A stretch of 64,000 nucleotides of DNA from Leishmania martiniquensis (Eukaryota > Euglenozoa > Kinetoplastea > Trypanosomatida > Trypanosomatidae). Position numbers and translations under genes: made by a program. This document shows, in pieces, positions 52,241-63,632 of this stretch (position 1 is the first letter of the stretch; every line of letters begins with the position of its first letter). Below the pieces are notes generated by a model. The model did no database searches. It worked only from the letters and a program-made list of their open reading frames with translations, and had not been told where the DNA came from. The DNA lies in assembly GCF_017916325.1 (NCBI RefSeq), contig NC_090142.1, positions 131,501 to 195,500 of the forward strand. The letters are read 5' to 3'.

Positions 52241-53023
52241 AGGTCGAGTCCGGCGTGTCAACGCACCTTTGTCAAGTCAGCTCAGACGGCAAGTATGCCG
52301 ACGATGTTGCTGAGGCGGCAGGGCCGCGCAGTGCCGCTCAAGCGCGGAAGGCGTGCGGGCCGGCAAAGAGAGAGAAAAGGAGGCGGAGAAGAGAGACGAA
52401 GTGATAAGAGAAACTTTCGAAGTCGATCGCGCGCGTGTGTGTGTAGATCTGTGGGGGCATGCACACACAGAAAGAGAGGCAAGCACAAAGATAGCAGGGG
52501 GGGCACGATCAGGTCTCGGAGGGGAGAGAAGGGGGCAGTGCGCAGGCGTCATCATGCTCGCTTTCGGTGCCTTTGGTATAGCCTTAGCCCTGCCCTCTCT
52601 TGACCCCTCCTGGCGGGCAGACGGGTCGCCGTCGGCGCTCTCCAGTGGTTGCGAGTGGTCCCGTAAGTGTGCCTTATGGCCTTTCGCAGAACCGCTTCTG
52701 CCGGCACGCCGCTCCTCTTTCTCCGTTGCGCAGACGTGCGCATTCGACCTCTCACCGAGAGAGAGAGAGACGGAGAGGAGTGAAAGAGGCAGCAGCCGTG
52801 CGACTCCCGAGAGCAAGACGGAAGCACTTCAGCACACCCGATGGACAGCCGTGATCAGCAGAAGAATAGAGCTAGAGAGAGGGAGGGCGCAGAGGGGGGG
52901 ACGAGCAAGAGAGCTCCGCGAAAGATGTGCTCCGACACCCTCGATAGCACCGCTCTGCCCGCCGCACCTTCCTCACCTACTCCTCGCCCAGGCAGCATCA
53001 CTCTGCCCCATCGTGCACCACCG
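52170..53023. other. Intergenic spacer
   Basis: Apart from the leader described separately, nothing is recognisable. It has GA-rich stretches at about 52364-52400 and 52758-52776. The 249-codon plus frame at 52353-53102 runs antisense into the transporter gene and is not called. Confidence 0.55.
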
Positions 53024-54964
53024 CTACACGCCGAGGTTGATCTGGATCGGCAAGTTGGCGAGCAGAAACCCGGCCATAACGAGGATGGCCCCGGCAACGT
53101 AGACGCCACTGAAGTGCGCATCCTTGGAGACGGCATCCACAACCATGGCAAGCGGTGTGGTGAGCGACAACCCAAGCGTGGCGACAACTGGGGATGTAAG
53201 CACCACGCTGCGTGCCCACAGGACGTCGCTGAGGTTGGTGCCGATGAGAGAGTTCATCAGCAAGGGCCAGAACTGCTTCCATGATGGCCACACAAACGGC
53301 TCCGCGCCCGTCACGCTCAGCAGCACCAGGCCGGGCCACAAGAGGATAACGTTCAAGACGCCGACGGCGCCGAAGACCATTCCCATGGCAAAGCGCTCAT
53401 CGTCCGGCAGGTGGAACTTCAGCACTGACGTGTAGGTGGCGTAAAAGAACGCCGACAGCAGAGCCGCGATGTTGCCTCCGAGGGTGCTGCGGCCGCCAGC
53501 GGCGCCCTTATCAGATAGCCCCACCATAATCGTTCCGCTGACGCTGAGGGCAACTGCCACCAATCGATGCGCGCCCACACGCTGCCGCAGCAGCACATAA
53601 GATAAGAAGAGTGTCCAGATCGACGAAGTGGAGCTCAGGATCGTGTTGGAGGCAACCGAGGTGATCGAGAGGGAGAGGTTGAAGAGGTAGTTCGCCAGAA
53701 ACCAAAATGGGCAGAAGAAGAGCGCGCACCGCCAGATGCGCCGGAGCGAGTAACGGCGAATACGCTGCCGACGCGCGCGCCGATGACAGCAGCGCCGCTG
53801 CGAAGACCGCGTATCGTTGCGGCGAAGCATGTCTGAGGAGATTATTATATCTCGGTGCGCCACGGCCTGCCATTGGACAGCGTCAGCCAACTCGTCCTCA
53901 TCCGTCAGCGCGACACTCACCACCTCCTCTTGCGCACTTGAAGCCGACGAGGTGGGAAGGGAATAGTCACGGCACTCGTCAGCGACATGCAACTGCGCCT
54001 CCGACCCCGTCACAACGTCCACAATCCCGCCATCATCAGTGTCGTCGTTGTCCACCATCAGAGTCCGGTTCGCGACATCTCCATCACTCAGCACCTGGCG
54101 CAGGGGTGTATGCGGCACTGGCAGCGGCCCTGCATCGGAGCGGGTAATGGCACTGGTCATCGTCGACTGTGACGGGGGACCGCCACAGTAGAGAGGCAGC
54201 TGCGGTAAGCGCGGTTCAGCGCGCGAAAGTGAGTGCGAGAGGGATGAATTGAGGCTCAGAGATCGCTGCAGCTCCCACTCTGCGAGACGCCGACGGGGCG
54301 GGACGCCGTGGGAGAGGGTCGGGTCGACACCCGCGACGGCCCCATTGCTATGCGGCTTTCCTCCCACGGCGCAGACACAGACGCACGGCATTCTCGAGCC
54401 TTCGTCAACCCCAACGTGTTGCTCCCCCATCCCACTTCGCGCGTCGCCGTGCTCGCCGCTGGGGCAGTCTTCTCTCTCCTCTTTGATCACCTTTTGACTC
54501 TCCGCCTCCACGGTCGGCGGCAACGCCCTCGACTCCAGGCGTGCATCCTCGACGCACACCGGCTGCATCCGCGACGTTTCATCCCACGGGGTACGCCGCC
54601 AGCGAGCCGAGAGAACAAAGCCGACGTTCCACAGGCAAAATCCGGTCGTGTTGAAGTAGGTGAGAAAGAACGGCTTGTTGAAGTCCAGAGAACCAAAGAT
54701 GTGCTGAATCCATACGGAGGACGCCACCCAGATGACCGTCACGCAGAGAATGAGGGCGACGCCGAGGCCGTACTTGGACAGCGTCATGAGGGGGCTTAGG
54801 CAGGCAACCGCTCGAAGCCCCGCATGGCCTGCGCGATCCACCAGCTCTCCAAGGCCGCTGCGTTGGACGGCGATCACGGTCGAGCTCGGGGCGTCATCGA
54901 TCTCATTGGCGCGGGCAGCACCAGCAGCACGCTCCCGGGTAAAGGACGGCGGCCAGCTTGCCAT
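53024..54964 (-). CDS. SLC35F5-like drug/metabolite transporter family membrane protein
   Basis: Protein of 646 residues from the ATG at 54964, or 587 from the ATG at 54787 (MTLSKYGLG) just before the first membrane helix. Segment 1 (LGVALILCVTVIWVASSVWI) is followed by FNKPFFLTYFNTTGFCLW, typical of SLC35F5 and fungal relatives. A polar insertion of about 270 residues comes next, then the remaining helices: FWFLANYLFNLSLSITSVAS, NTILSSTSSIWTLFLSYVLL, LVAVALSVSGTIMVGLS, NIAALLSAFFYATYTSVLKF, MGMVFGAVGVLNVILLWPGL, LMNSLIGTNLSDVLWARSVV, PVVATLGLSLTTPLAMVVDA and a last helix. Known: ten-helix carriers; substrates of SLC35F5 are not firmly established. Odd: no AG lies between the last pyrimidine tract and the first ATG, while one lies just after it, so the shorter form may be the main product. 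Confidence 0.87.
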   Translation of the reverse strand: MASWPPSFTRERAAGAARANEIDDAPSSTVIAVQRSGLGELVDRAGHAGLRAVACLSPLMTLSKYGLGVALILCVTVIWVASSVWIQHIFGSLDFNKPFFLTYFNTTGFCLWNVGFVLSARWRRTPWDETSRMQPVCVEDARLESRALPPTVEAESQKVIKEEREDCPSGEHGDARSGMGEQHVGVDEGSRMPCVCVCAVGGKPHSNGAVAGVDPTLSHGVPPRRRLAEWELQRSLSLNSSLSHSLSRAEPRLPQLPLYCGGPPSQSTMTSAITRSDAGPLPVPHTPLRQVLSDGDVANRTLMVDNDDTDDGGIVDVVTGSEAQLHVADECRDYSLPTSSASSAQEEVVSVALTDEDELADAVQWQAVAHRDIIISSDMLRRNDTRSSQRRCCHRRARRQRIRRYSLRRIWRCALFFCPFWFLANYLFNLSLSITSVASNTILSSTSSIWTLFLSYVLLRQRVGAHRLVAVALSVSGTIMVGLSDKGAAGGRSTLGGNIAALLSAFFYATYTSVLKFHLPDDERFAMGMVFGAVGVLNVILLWPGLVLLSVTGAEPFVWPSWKQFWPLLMNSLIGTNLSDVLWARSVVLTSPVVATLGLSLTTPLAMVVDAVSKDAHFSGVYVAGAILVMAGFLLANLPIQINLGV

Positions 54965-57900
54965 GAGAGGAGAGGCGAGCCAGGCACAAGTGTCGCGGAA
55001 AGGATGGGGGGAGGGGACAAGAGTGCGGCGGGGAAGAGGAAGTTCAAAGGACAGGGGTGAGGGCACCCGCCCCCGCTGCCAGCCACGCCTGCCGCCGTCG
55101 ATGAAGATTAAATCCGCACACAGCCACCCACGGGGAAAGAGAGAGAAAGAGATGCACTGCAGCCGCCCTACCACTGCACAGCCAAAAAAGAGTGAGTCCG
55201 AGTACACTTCGCAGGCGATGCGGCTTCCGCTTTCCCCGCTTTTCCCTTCGCTTCCCCTCCTTTGCTTTGGGGTGTGCGCCCACCTGAGGCGTACACCTGC
55301 GCGGGCAGAGGGAGGAAAGGGGGGATGGGAGGGCGGTGCACTGCACTGTGTATACGTGTGCCGCTCTCGCACGCTTCCCCGTTTCCTTTTTTTTTCACTC
55401 CCGGGGCACGCGCACCCGCACGTTAGAGCAAAGAGCAGTGAAGATGAGAGGGGCGGAGTGTGAAAGCGGATGAGGGAAAAGGGGGTCGCGACGGGTTACG
55501 AAAGGCGGCAAGCGAACAACAAAATAAAGAGCGTGAGCAAACAGAAGAAGAGAGACGTAAACAGCGGCGAAAGAGGCAATGATACTCAAAGGCACCGCGG
55601 AGAAGGTGCGCTGGCGGGGCAGAGGTGTGTTTGTATGTGAGATGGGTGTAACGGGTGGAGGGAGTGGTCGTGGCGGCACGAGCGAATGGATGTAAAAAGG
55701 GGGGAGAGTGAGATACACGTAGTGCTGAAAAATGGAAAACGGTAGGCAACAGAGAGAGAGAAGGGAAAAACAGGCGCCGCCACTGCTCTTAAGGGATTCA
55801 CGAGTGCCCCGCACACACCACCACCACCACATCCCAGACCTGCTCCGGCCTTCCACGTTTGCCTGCGGCAGCTATCCCATGCGCACTCCAGCCGCGGAGG
55901 GAGGGAGGGGCACGCGGAGATGGAAGCGAAAGAGCACCGAGTCGAGAAGAAGAAAGGAGCTGGGAAAAGGGCGGTGCGTTGAGGAGAAAGGGAAACGAAG
56001 GGGGGAGCGGGTGAAAGAATAGAGACACAAACACACACAGAAATATATGCAGAAGAAGAGCCGAAATCGATGAAGACGTGAACTATATAGAGAGGGGGGG
56101 TGTCGTCGTCGTCGAGGAATGTGATGCGCGCGACGAAACGACACACACACACACACGCACTCTCTCTCTCTTCCCGTCTCGTGCGCGCGCGTATGCCTTT
56201 CCGTTGGGCGTCGACTGCCTCTGTCACGGCTTTTTTGTCGCTGTTCGGTGCCTTCGCTCCTTTCGTTGTGGGTACGGGGGAAGGGAGAGAGGGGAAGGGG
56301 AAGCGGTGCGGCGACCCGTTCGCGTACTAGCGAGCTCGGGTCTTGCCTCACGCTCCCCCCACCTCCGATACTCCTGCTGCAGCTGCTCCCACTCCGCTCA
56401 CACCCCGCTTGCTACTCGGATGCACGCAGGTGTGTCGGGGTATGAGGTACGAATACCTCCGCGGTAATATGCTGCTGTTGACCCTGACGGAAGGCTGTAT
56501 CCCACCCAGCTCGAGTGCACCACGCTCCCGCTTTTCCTCCTTCCCAACAAGCCCAATCGTAGTCGCAGTAGGGAAGAGAGGAAGAAGCGGGCAGAGGAGA
56601 AAGAAGCGGGGGTGGAGGGGGTGGGGGCCTGCAGACTCTATCTATGCGGATGAGTATCACACCCTTACACAAAAGCGCACGCACACAAATACCAGCTGTC
56701 CCACAGTAGACACGCAGAGAATACCGCGACCGCCACCACGAATGCCAGGGTGCTCCGACTTGGTGTCTATTGCGTGTCTTTGTGGAGTGCGTTTATACGC
56801 AGTGGTGCAGATGCGCGTGCTTGTCTGCGTGCGTGCGTACCTGCACGAATGGAACGATCGAGCGGGAAGGTAGTCGGGATGTGAGGTGGGAGAGGGAAAG
56901 CGCCGTGTGCGGGCGACGTGCAAGAACGGGGGGTCCGAGACACATACAAGCGCCCAAAAAAGTTGGGCAAGGACGAAAAAAAAAAAAGAGCGGTGGCCAA
57001 GCAGAGTTGTAAGAGGCCATGAGCACATTGGTGTGGAGAGGCGAGAGATATCACCGCATGCTCCCATAAGCGCGTGAAAGCGAACTCTTTCTTTGCATGA
57101 CCGCACGCATGAAGAAGGGGAGCCGTCCTTGAACGCTACTGCGCTACAGCAAGCATGGCCTTCTGCGCGCACTGATAGTGTATATTGGCGCCGCACTAAG
57201 CTCGCAATCAGCATATAGAAGTCCTCGACAGAGGCAGCGTGAAAACCGGTATTCTTCTCTTTTTCTGTCGGAAGCCGCTACCCGTTCGGCACCGTGTCAC
57301 AGCTGCAGCCGCGACAACTGTCCCTGATGCGGATGAGTGTCGCTGCCCTGTCGCTGACGTCCGTCTCAGTCAGCTGCGCATCGCTACGCCCACCGCATTC
57401 ATATCCGCAGCTGCTCTGCTCCTTCCCTTTCTCTTTTTCCCCACTTTCGACCTCTCCCCCTCTCCCTCACCTGTCATATGTGCGCGCACACACCTTTACA
57501 GACGTTCATTCTACGCGCCCGATTGTGCGCGTGTGAAGACAGGTGCTGCTCACCCCCTCTCCCTTCCTCGGCTCTCACCCAGAAGCGAGGACGAAGGAGC
57601 GAAAGAGGTCATCGCTCGCGTGTGCCCAAAAGAGGAGATCCTTCGCGGCCAACTCACGCTGAAGTGAAACGGGAGGGAGGCGCCGCAGATGTGAATAAGT
57701 GCGGAGGAGGTGCGGGCGGATTCATTTCGCTTCCTTCTCCCTCTCTCTTGGGGGTGGTGTGCCCGTTTAGGGTGAAGACCGAAAAAAAAGGGCGGATAAT
57801 TCCCCCGCCGACGCCATCTTCACCCTCGGTGAGGGTGGCAGGAAGAGGCTGAGGCGGTGAAGTCATGAAATGGAGGGGGGCCTGTGCACAAGAGAAACTA

Positions 57901-59932
57901 TAAAGCGACGGGAACGATGAGGCGTCCTTGCTCCCCCCCTCAGTGGTGGGTGAGACTATTGGGCGCTACAGGACTCCTGTCTGCGGAACCTATCGCCCTT
58001 CTTTCGCTTGCGCCATATAGATGGCGTGTAAGGGGCAACGGGGGGAAACCTGAAGGAGCATCGGTGAGCTCCTCGAGCAGCACATTCGAAGCCTTTTTTA
58101 ATGCTCCCCGCCACCATAATCACCATCATCACCCCACACACATACACACACAAACATCTCCCCAAGGCGCACTAAAAAGCTCAGCAGAGGAGCAGTAACA
58201 GCGTAGTAAGAGGCCGGGCATTACCAGACCGGATTTTGAAGACATGAGAGGGCCCACTCCTTTTTTTTCGGAGAGAGGAGAGGGAGGGCGACACTGTTGA
58301 AAGAATCGCTGAAGGCGCGAAGCGGAGATGACAATAAGTGTGTGTGTGTGTGATGGGGAAAGGAGGAGAACAGTAGAGGGAAGAGAAAGGGGAGGAGTGG
58401 GGGGCGACGCACTCACGCACACACTGCCGAAAAGAAACGAAAAAAACAACGAAGAAAAAGCCGTCAGAGGAAGAACAACAGCGCCAAGCTGTACAGAAAG
58501 GAGGAGGGCGACTCAAAAGAGGAAAGGGGCCACGGGCAGAGGACGGTAGACGATAAGGATGCGAGGTGTCTGTGGGCGCGAAGGAGCGCGTGCACTCCTA
58601 CACTGGCACGTATATCGACTCCAACAGGCTCAAGGCGTCGACAGAAGCCAGCAAAGAGGTACATAGGGAAAAAAATGGTGGCCAATGCCCTCTCTGCTCC
58701 CATCACCCGGCCCCACCTTTTTACGAACACACGCATACCATTCAAGCATACCCCAAGTGTCTCCCAGCCAACGAAACAGCAGTTGGCATCCATTATGTGC
58801 TGAGCTTCCACCCCCACCCTCCCCCTCCTCTGCTATCCGGGCCCATCTCTCGCGTGGGCGCAGAGCAGCGGGCCGGCACACACGGGTGCTACAACCAGGC
58901 GCCGGCTCGGCCCATCTGAGCTGCGCCTTTGCCCCTAGCTTTGCCCGCCCCCACCCCCGCATCGCACGTGGCCTCATAGCAGCGCCCCTCACCCTGGTTT
59001 CCACCCGTTGCTCCCCTCTCGGGGTGGCTCAGGCTCCCCCGGACCGCCAGGTAGAGCGAGAGCCAGGAGAAACGCGCTCGATTCACGCTGGCACTCTGCC
59101 CATTGCAAAGACGATGCAGTCGTGCGCACTGCCGCAGATCTCCCCGACACAGCGCCACTTCAGGACTCGATCGCCAACAGCAGCTGCGATGGGTCGCTCC
59201 GGCCCCCTTGGGTCGTAGGTGCCTGGCCCTGTATCACTGCCAGAAGCGGTGCGGCAATGGCATGAGGGAAGGGGTGCGGCGTGATCTCCCCACACAGAGT
59301 GGGGGTACCACGCGCCGCGGGCCTGCCCGCCACGCCATCATCCGGCAATCAGACGAGCACGGGCAAAGTGGAAATGACGAAGGAGTAAGGCAGAGAGCGA
59401 GACAGCAGCACCGAGGGGAACTGTGCGAAGTGAACCCACACGGAGCCACAGCCGAGTGGCGCGCATAGCGAAAGGAGAGGAAGAAAAAAAAAACGGCGGG
59501 AGAAGGGGGAAGGGGGCTAGAGCACACGTCTTGCCAGCGAACGGACACACACGCACACTCTCGACTACTACACATGAGACAAGTCACCAGAGAACACAGG
59601 CGCTAAGATGCCGGCAAACGGCAACGGAGGCGGAGGAGAGCCAGAGCCGCAAGCGCACCAAACCAACAAAAAGAAGAGAAGGGCAAAGAAAGAGCAGCAG
59701 TGGCAGCAGTAAGGTAAGCGGCTCAGCGTGAAAATCAGTGCGCGCGTATAGGGAACGGCGGCGCGCAGCATATGGGCGAGGAAGGCGGAGGAGAGGGCCG
59801 CCCGCAGGGGGGGGCGAAGCTATAGAAACATAAAACGGCACACGCCTACCCACCCTGTATGCACGCACACACACACACACGCTCAGACACAGCCGTGTCT
59901 GTGCGTCCAAGAAGCGTTGGGCAGCCGCAGGT
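54965..59932. other. Gene-free stretch of about 5 kb
   Basis: The largest gap between genes in the window. No frame has coding character. The first part (about 55.0-58.4 kb) is GA/CT-rich and A-rich spacer DNA with a CA run at about 56141-56157, an A-run at about 56977-56989 and a GT run at about 58338-58352. The part about 58.7-59.5 kb is of different, complex composition (next entry). On the minus strand this is the 3' untranslated and intergenic DNA after the SIN1-like gene. Confidence 0.6.
58720..59495 (+). repeat. Candidate degenerate retroposon (SIDER-like) block
   Basis: About 770 bases of non-repetitive, CG-rich, non-coding DNA end in an A-run (59487-59496) on the plus strand, within a region of simple-sequence spacer. 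Known: Leishmania 3' untranslated regions often contain SIDER elements, degenerate remnants of ingi-type retroposons, roughly 0.55 kb long with an A-rich end. The part about 59130-59350 resembles my recollection of such repeats, but I cannot align it. Orientation here would be opposite to the genes. Boundaries are approximate. Confidence 0.35.
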
Positions 59933-61477
59933 CTAGCTAACACGGCCGCCAAACCACCTGCTGCGAATTCCTGTCATGAAGCGCTGCATCGCCGTCCCGC
60001 TCTTGACGTTTGCCGCCGCTTCCTCTGCCTCGCGTTTGCGCAGCTCGCGGCGCACGATGCGGATCTTCTCGTTCAGAAGTGCACAGTTGTACACTGTCGT
60101 GCACTCGAAGTGGTCCTCCTCAAAGTGGGAGCTCTTCGTATAGACAATCTCCATGTACTTCGGTTTGTCGGCGAAGATGCGCACTTCCTCAATGTCCTTG
60201 ATCGTCCGCTCCGTCGTCTTGGGCAGCGCCTCCGACGCGTTTGGACGCATTGTGTACAGGTGCTCGCCATCAACGCAGAGCAGCCGCTGCTGTCGTGCGC
60301 CATACTTATTGATGCGAATTACTTCGAACTGCTGGAAGGATACTGCCTCATCGACATCCATGTCAATAATGATGTCCTCTGCCAAGTCGCGCAGAATCTC
60401 TGCCGGCGCTTCCTCGACGGCGCGCCCGTTCACCACCACCTCTCGAACGCCAAAGCGGAAGAGAGACAAGACGGTGCGCTCGGCGATGGGGCAGTTTGGC
60501 TGGCCGCAGCCGGCGCCGAAGTTGTAGTACTCATTAATGTTTAGCTCCAATGGCCCATACATGATACGCAGAGACCCTTGAATAATCTCGCTGGCGGGCA
60601 GCCGGCTACAAATTGTAGCCTCCAACGACTCGGAGAGCATGTCGGCAGGCACGACGCACTGCCGCTGCACTGCCTTTGCCTTCGGGTCTAACGGGCGCAC
60701 CTGCACCGTCAAGTTCACGTCTCGCGTGGTCGTATTTTGCAGGGCTGTGCGCTGCGGAAAGAGAAAAATCTTCGCGGCCGGCATCGGGTTCACGGCATAG
60801 CACGAGAAGTTCTGCGCGCACAGGTCCAGCTGGGCAGCCATCTCTTCCTCCCCTGTGTACTCGTCCGCGATGAACAACTTGTATAGACGCGGGTTCGTCG
60901 AGTAGCGCTGCGAGAGTACCTCATTTGTCGCCACGGCCTGCTGCAAAAAGGCCGCCACGACATCGACACCACGGTAGGTCGGCTGCGTCATAGTCACCGT
61001 CACAGTGGTGCGCTTGCCTTGCGGACTGAGAAAGGTGCTGAATACGCGCACCTCTCGCGTAGAGGGGGCGCCGTCAAAGGCAAACTCGCTCGATAAGGTG
61101 CTCTGCGTCTTACTCATTTGCCCGTCCATCTGCGGCCCGCGACCGCCATAGCCACGCGTCGGGGAGGCGCAGCCGTATGCAGCGGCCACAGACCCATGGC
61201 GCTGCAGGGTGTCTGACGGGACCCTCTCCACACTACGAAAGATGTCATTCGCCTTCAACGCCCGCTCCACGAGCGCGTCCCGCAGCTCATCCTGGGTCAA
61301 TGCCCAAACGTTGCCCAACTCGCCGTTGTAGCCATTCGCGTTGTGCCGCCAATCATCCACGGTGTGCCACGGTTCGTCACGGGTACACTGCGGAACCTTG
61401 CAGGCATACCTCTTCTGCTCTCGCTGCAAGTCTTCTGTGACATCGATGCCCGTCACGTCGACGGCCCATCGCATCAT
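59933..61477 (-). CDS. SIN1/AVO1-like protein (candidate TORC2 subunit)
   Basis: Protein of 514 residues, ATG at 61477 (a second Met follows at 61474). Residues about 140-245 resemble the CRIM region of SIN1: a strand-rich stretch with YKLFIADEYTGEEEMAAQLD and FSCYAV. Residues about 260-360 could be the Ras-binding-like domain. Residues about 375-485 look like the SIN1-type PH domain: FEVIRINKYGARQQRLLCVD, GEHLYTMRP, IKDIEEVRIFADKPKYMEIV, followed by a C-terminal helix LLNEKIRIVRRELRKREAEE. Known: SIN1/Avo1 is a core TORC2 subunit that recruits AGC kinases and binds phosphoinositides through PH. Inferred: the trypanosomatid TORC2 SIN1. Overall similarity is weak and rests on domain order and the PH segment, so the gene is certain but the family call is moderate. 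Confidence 0.75.
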   Translation of the reverse strand: MMRWAVDVTGIDVTEDLQREQKRYACKVPQCTRDEPWHTVDDWRHNANGYNGELGNVWALTQDELRDALVERALKANDIFRSVERVPSDTLQRHGSVAAAYGCASPTRGYGGRGPQMDGQMSKTQSTLSSEFAFDGAPSTREVRVFSTFLSPQGKRTTVTVTMTQPTYRGVDVVAAFLQQAVATNEVLSQRYSTNPRLYKLFIADEYTGEEEMAAQLDLCAQNFSCYAVNPMPAAKIFLFPQRTALQNTTTRDVNLTVQVRPLDPKAKAVQRQCVVPADMLSESLEATICSRLPASEIIQGSLRIMYGPLELNINEYYNFGAGCGQPNCPIAERTVLSLFRFGVREVVVNGRAVEEAPAEILRDLAEDIIIDMDVDEAVSFQQFEVIRINKYGARQQRLLCVDGEHLYTMRPNASEALPKTTERTIKDIEEVRIFADKPKYMEIVYTKSSHFEEDHFECTTVYNCALLNEKIRIVRRELRKREAEEAAANVKSGTAMQRFMTGIRSRWFGGRVS

Positions 61478-63632
61478 TTTCTAACCCCTCACTCTTCCCA
61501 AACCGAAGCGTCTTCGTATGTATGTGTATGTGTGTGTTGTTCGCGTGCTTGAAGCCACGAGCGCATTGAATACCTCCACTGACGGTGAGCACCGAAACCA
61601 TGCGCCACCCGAAAGCAAAAGGGATAAGAGAAAGAGCGTGTGAGCGGCGCAACTCATCCGAAGGGCGGTTTCTTGGGGGAGGGGGGGCGGCGCTGGCCAA
61701 GAGAGCGGCGGCGGCAGAAAGATTGTCGTGAGCAACAAAAAAAAAGAAACGCAGCGCGACGGCAACGGCTGTGGCGCAGCGACAGAAACTCCCCACACAC
61801 ACACACCGGGGACAAGATAAAAGGCTGGCAAAAATATGTCAGTCACCAACAGGCACAGTCGATGCGTCTGTGCGTGGCGCGGCGTTTGTGGGAAAATGCT
61901 CGTATCTTCGCTTGGGGTGAAAGAGGGCACAAGTTGGGGGAGGGTAGCAGGAATATAGAGAGACGAACGAGAGCATGAGCTTTGCCACCAGGGGCAAATG
62001 TGTCATCGGATTACCTGGAACGGAAGGTGTTTTACCGTCGGCGCCGGCTGCAGTACGCCTTCTTCCTCCAGGTGACCCTTTGGTACTCTATGTGCTATGC
62101 ATCCTTTCGTTTTCGTTGGCATTCGTGAAAGCGCTCGACCGCGCCCACCCCACTCCCATGGCTCGCAGCCGGCCCATCCTTCCGGCTGTCCTGTCTCACC
62201 TGAGGGGAGCTGTGAGCCGAAGTCGGATGGGTCAGACGCGGCAACACGCTCAGCGCCATGGAAAAGAGAGATTCGCCAGCAAGGCGAAGGACAGCGTGGC
62301 CGAAGATCACCCGTAACACAGCGATCGACTAAAGCGGACTGCGCGGGCTGGTCATGAGAGCAACCGCCTGCGCCCGGTCTGTTTAGTAGTTCTCGTCCTT
62401 CTGTCCCCTCCCCCCCCCCGAGCGTCAAAGAAAACGGAGCGAAGAGAGAGGGCAACAAACTGCGAACGAAATCCTTCCAGGAGAAGAGAAAAAAAACGAT
62501 CGAAGAGTCCCCCCCTCCCCATAGGCGGCCACGGAGGCTTAGGGGCAGAGCCCGTAGAAGCGGAGGAAGATGGTGGACGATTGGCGTACGTCTCTCTTCA
62601 TTGTTCCAGAGGAGGCATCGTCGCAGTGTGTAAAGGCGTGTAAAGGCGCGTGTGCGACATAGCAGCACCGCATGCGTCAGTCGAAACAGCACCCAACAAG
62701 CTACCCGAATACCGAAGTCAAGAGGACGATGAGAAGCGAAAGAGGCGGTACATAGTGGATGGGGAATGAAATAGGGGACGAATCTGCGCGTGCGGCACGG
62801 CAGATCGTCGCAGTCCTTGGCGAGGATTTGACCACAGACGAATGGACGCGAGGGCGAGCGTGAATGCATATGTCTGCAAGCCATCGGGGAAAGGAGAAGA
62901 GGCAGAGGAAAAGAGAGGCAAAAAGGATGAATGAGGTGGAGGCCTACGGTACAGCATGAGGGGGAGAAAGGTCAGCTGCGTACCTCAGAAACAGAGGAGG
63001 CCATGCGTGAGAAGTTAACGAGAAAGACGCGCCTCAAGCGGATGCATATGCACCGCTCCCCACATTAGTTCGCCTCCTCCTTCAACATTCTCGGAAGTGT
63101 TGGCCGAACTGTGGGGCGGCAGAGCAGCAGACGGGGGGAGGGAGGAGACGACCTTCACAACACCAACGGTGCCGACACCCTCCTCGCCACTGCGAGGGAG
63201 GGCTGCAGTCTACAGTATACTGACTTGGAGCCCATATCCGCGTACCGCGTGGCCTTCACGCTCCCCGTGGTGCTAAGCGCACGTGCTCCTTTCGGCTACA
63301 CTTTGCCGAGGGGGCGCCCCTTTTGCGTGCCTGCTCGCGTGAAGGAAAAACGTGCAGCCCTCACAGCCTAAGCGAAAAAAAAGGTACCAACAGCGCCTCG
63401 CGGCTTCACAACGGCAGATGCGCGGAGAAGATACGAGCAAGAGATAGAGACACGCCGACAAAGCAATTGCACGCGTTATCCACACGCGCACAGCACCCGC
63501 AGCAGTACAAAAATCCAAAGCTGTTCGTTTGGAACGGACGCACAGAGCGACTGCCCGAAAGCCCACCTACCCACCCCCCATTCGGCCAGTGACGAGAGGA
63601 GCAAGGGAAGGAAGAGGATGGAGCCGGTCTCA
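61478..63632. other. Long intergenic spacer
   Basis: No gene called. Two blocks of complex, non-repeat sequence (about 61.98-62.40 kb and 63.00-63.37 kb) are each followed on the plus strand by an A-run (62488-62495 and 63375-63382), similar in layout to the block at 58.7-59.5 kb. The 293-codon minus frame at 62003-62884 has mixed third-position bases and no family features. Pyrimidine tracts on the minus strand at about 61645-61610 could serve the SIN1-like gene. Confidence 0.5.

Noticed and set aside
62003..62884. 293-codon minus-strand frame
   Set aside because: Third codon positions are not GC-biased as in the neighbouring genes and no motif or fold is visible.
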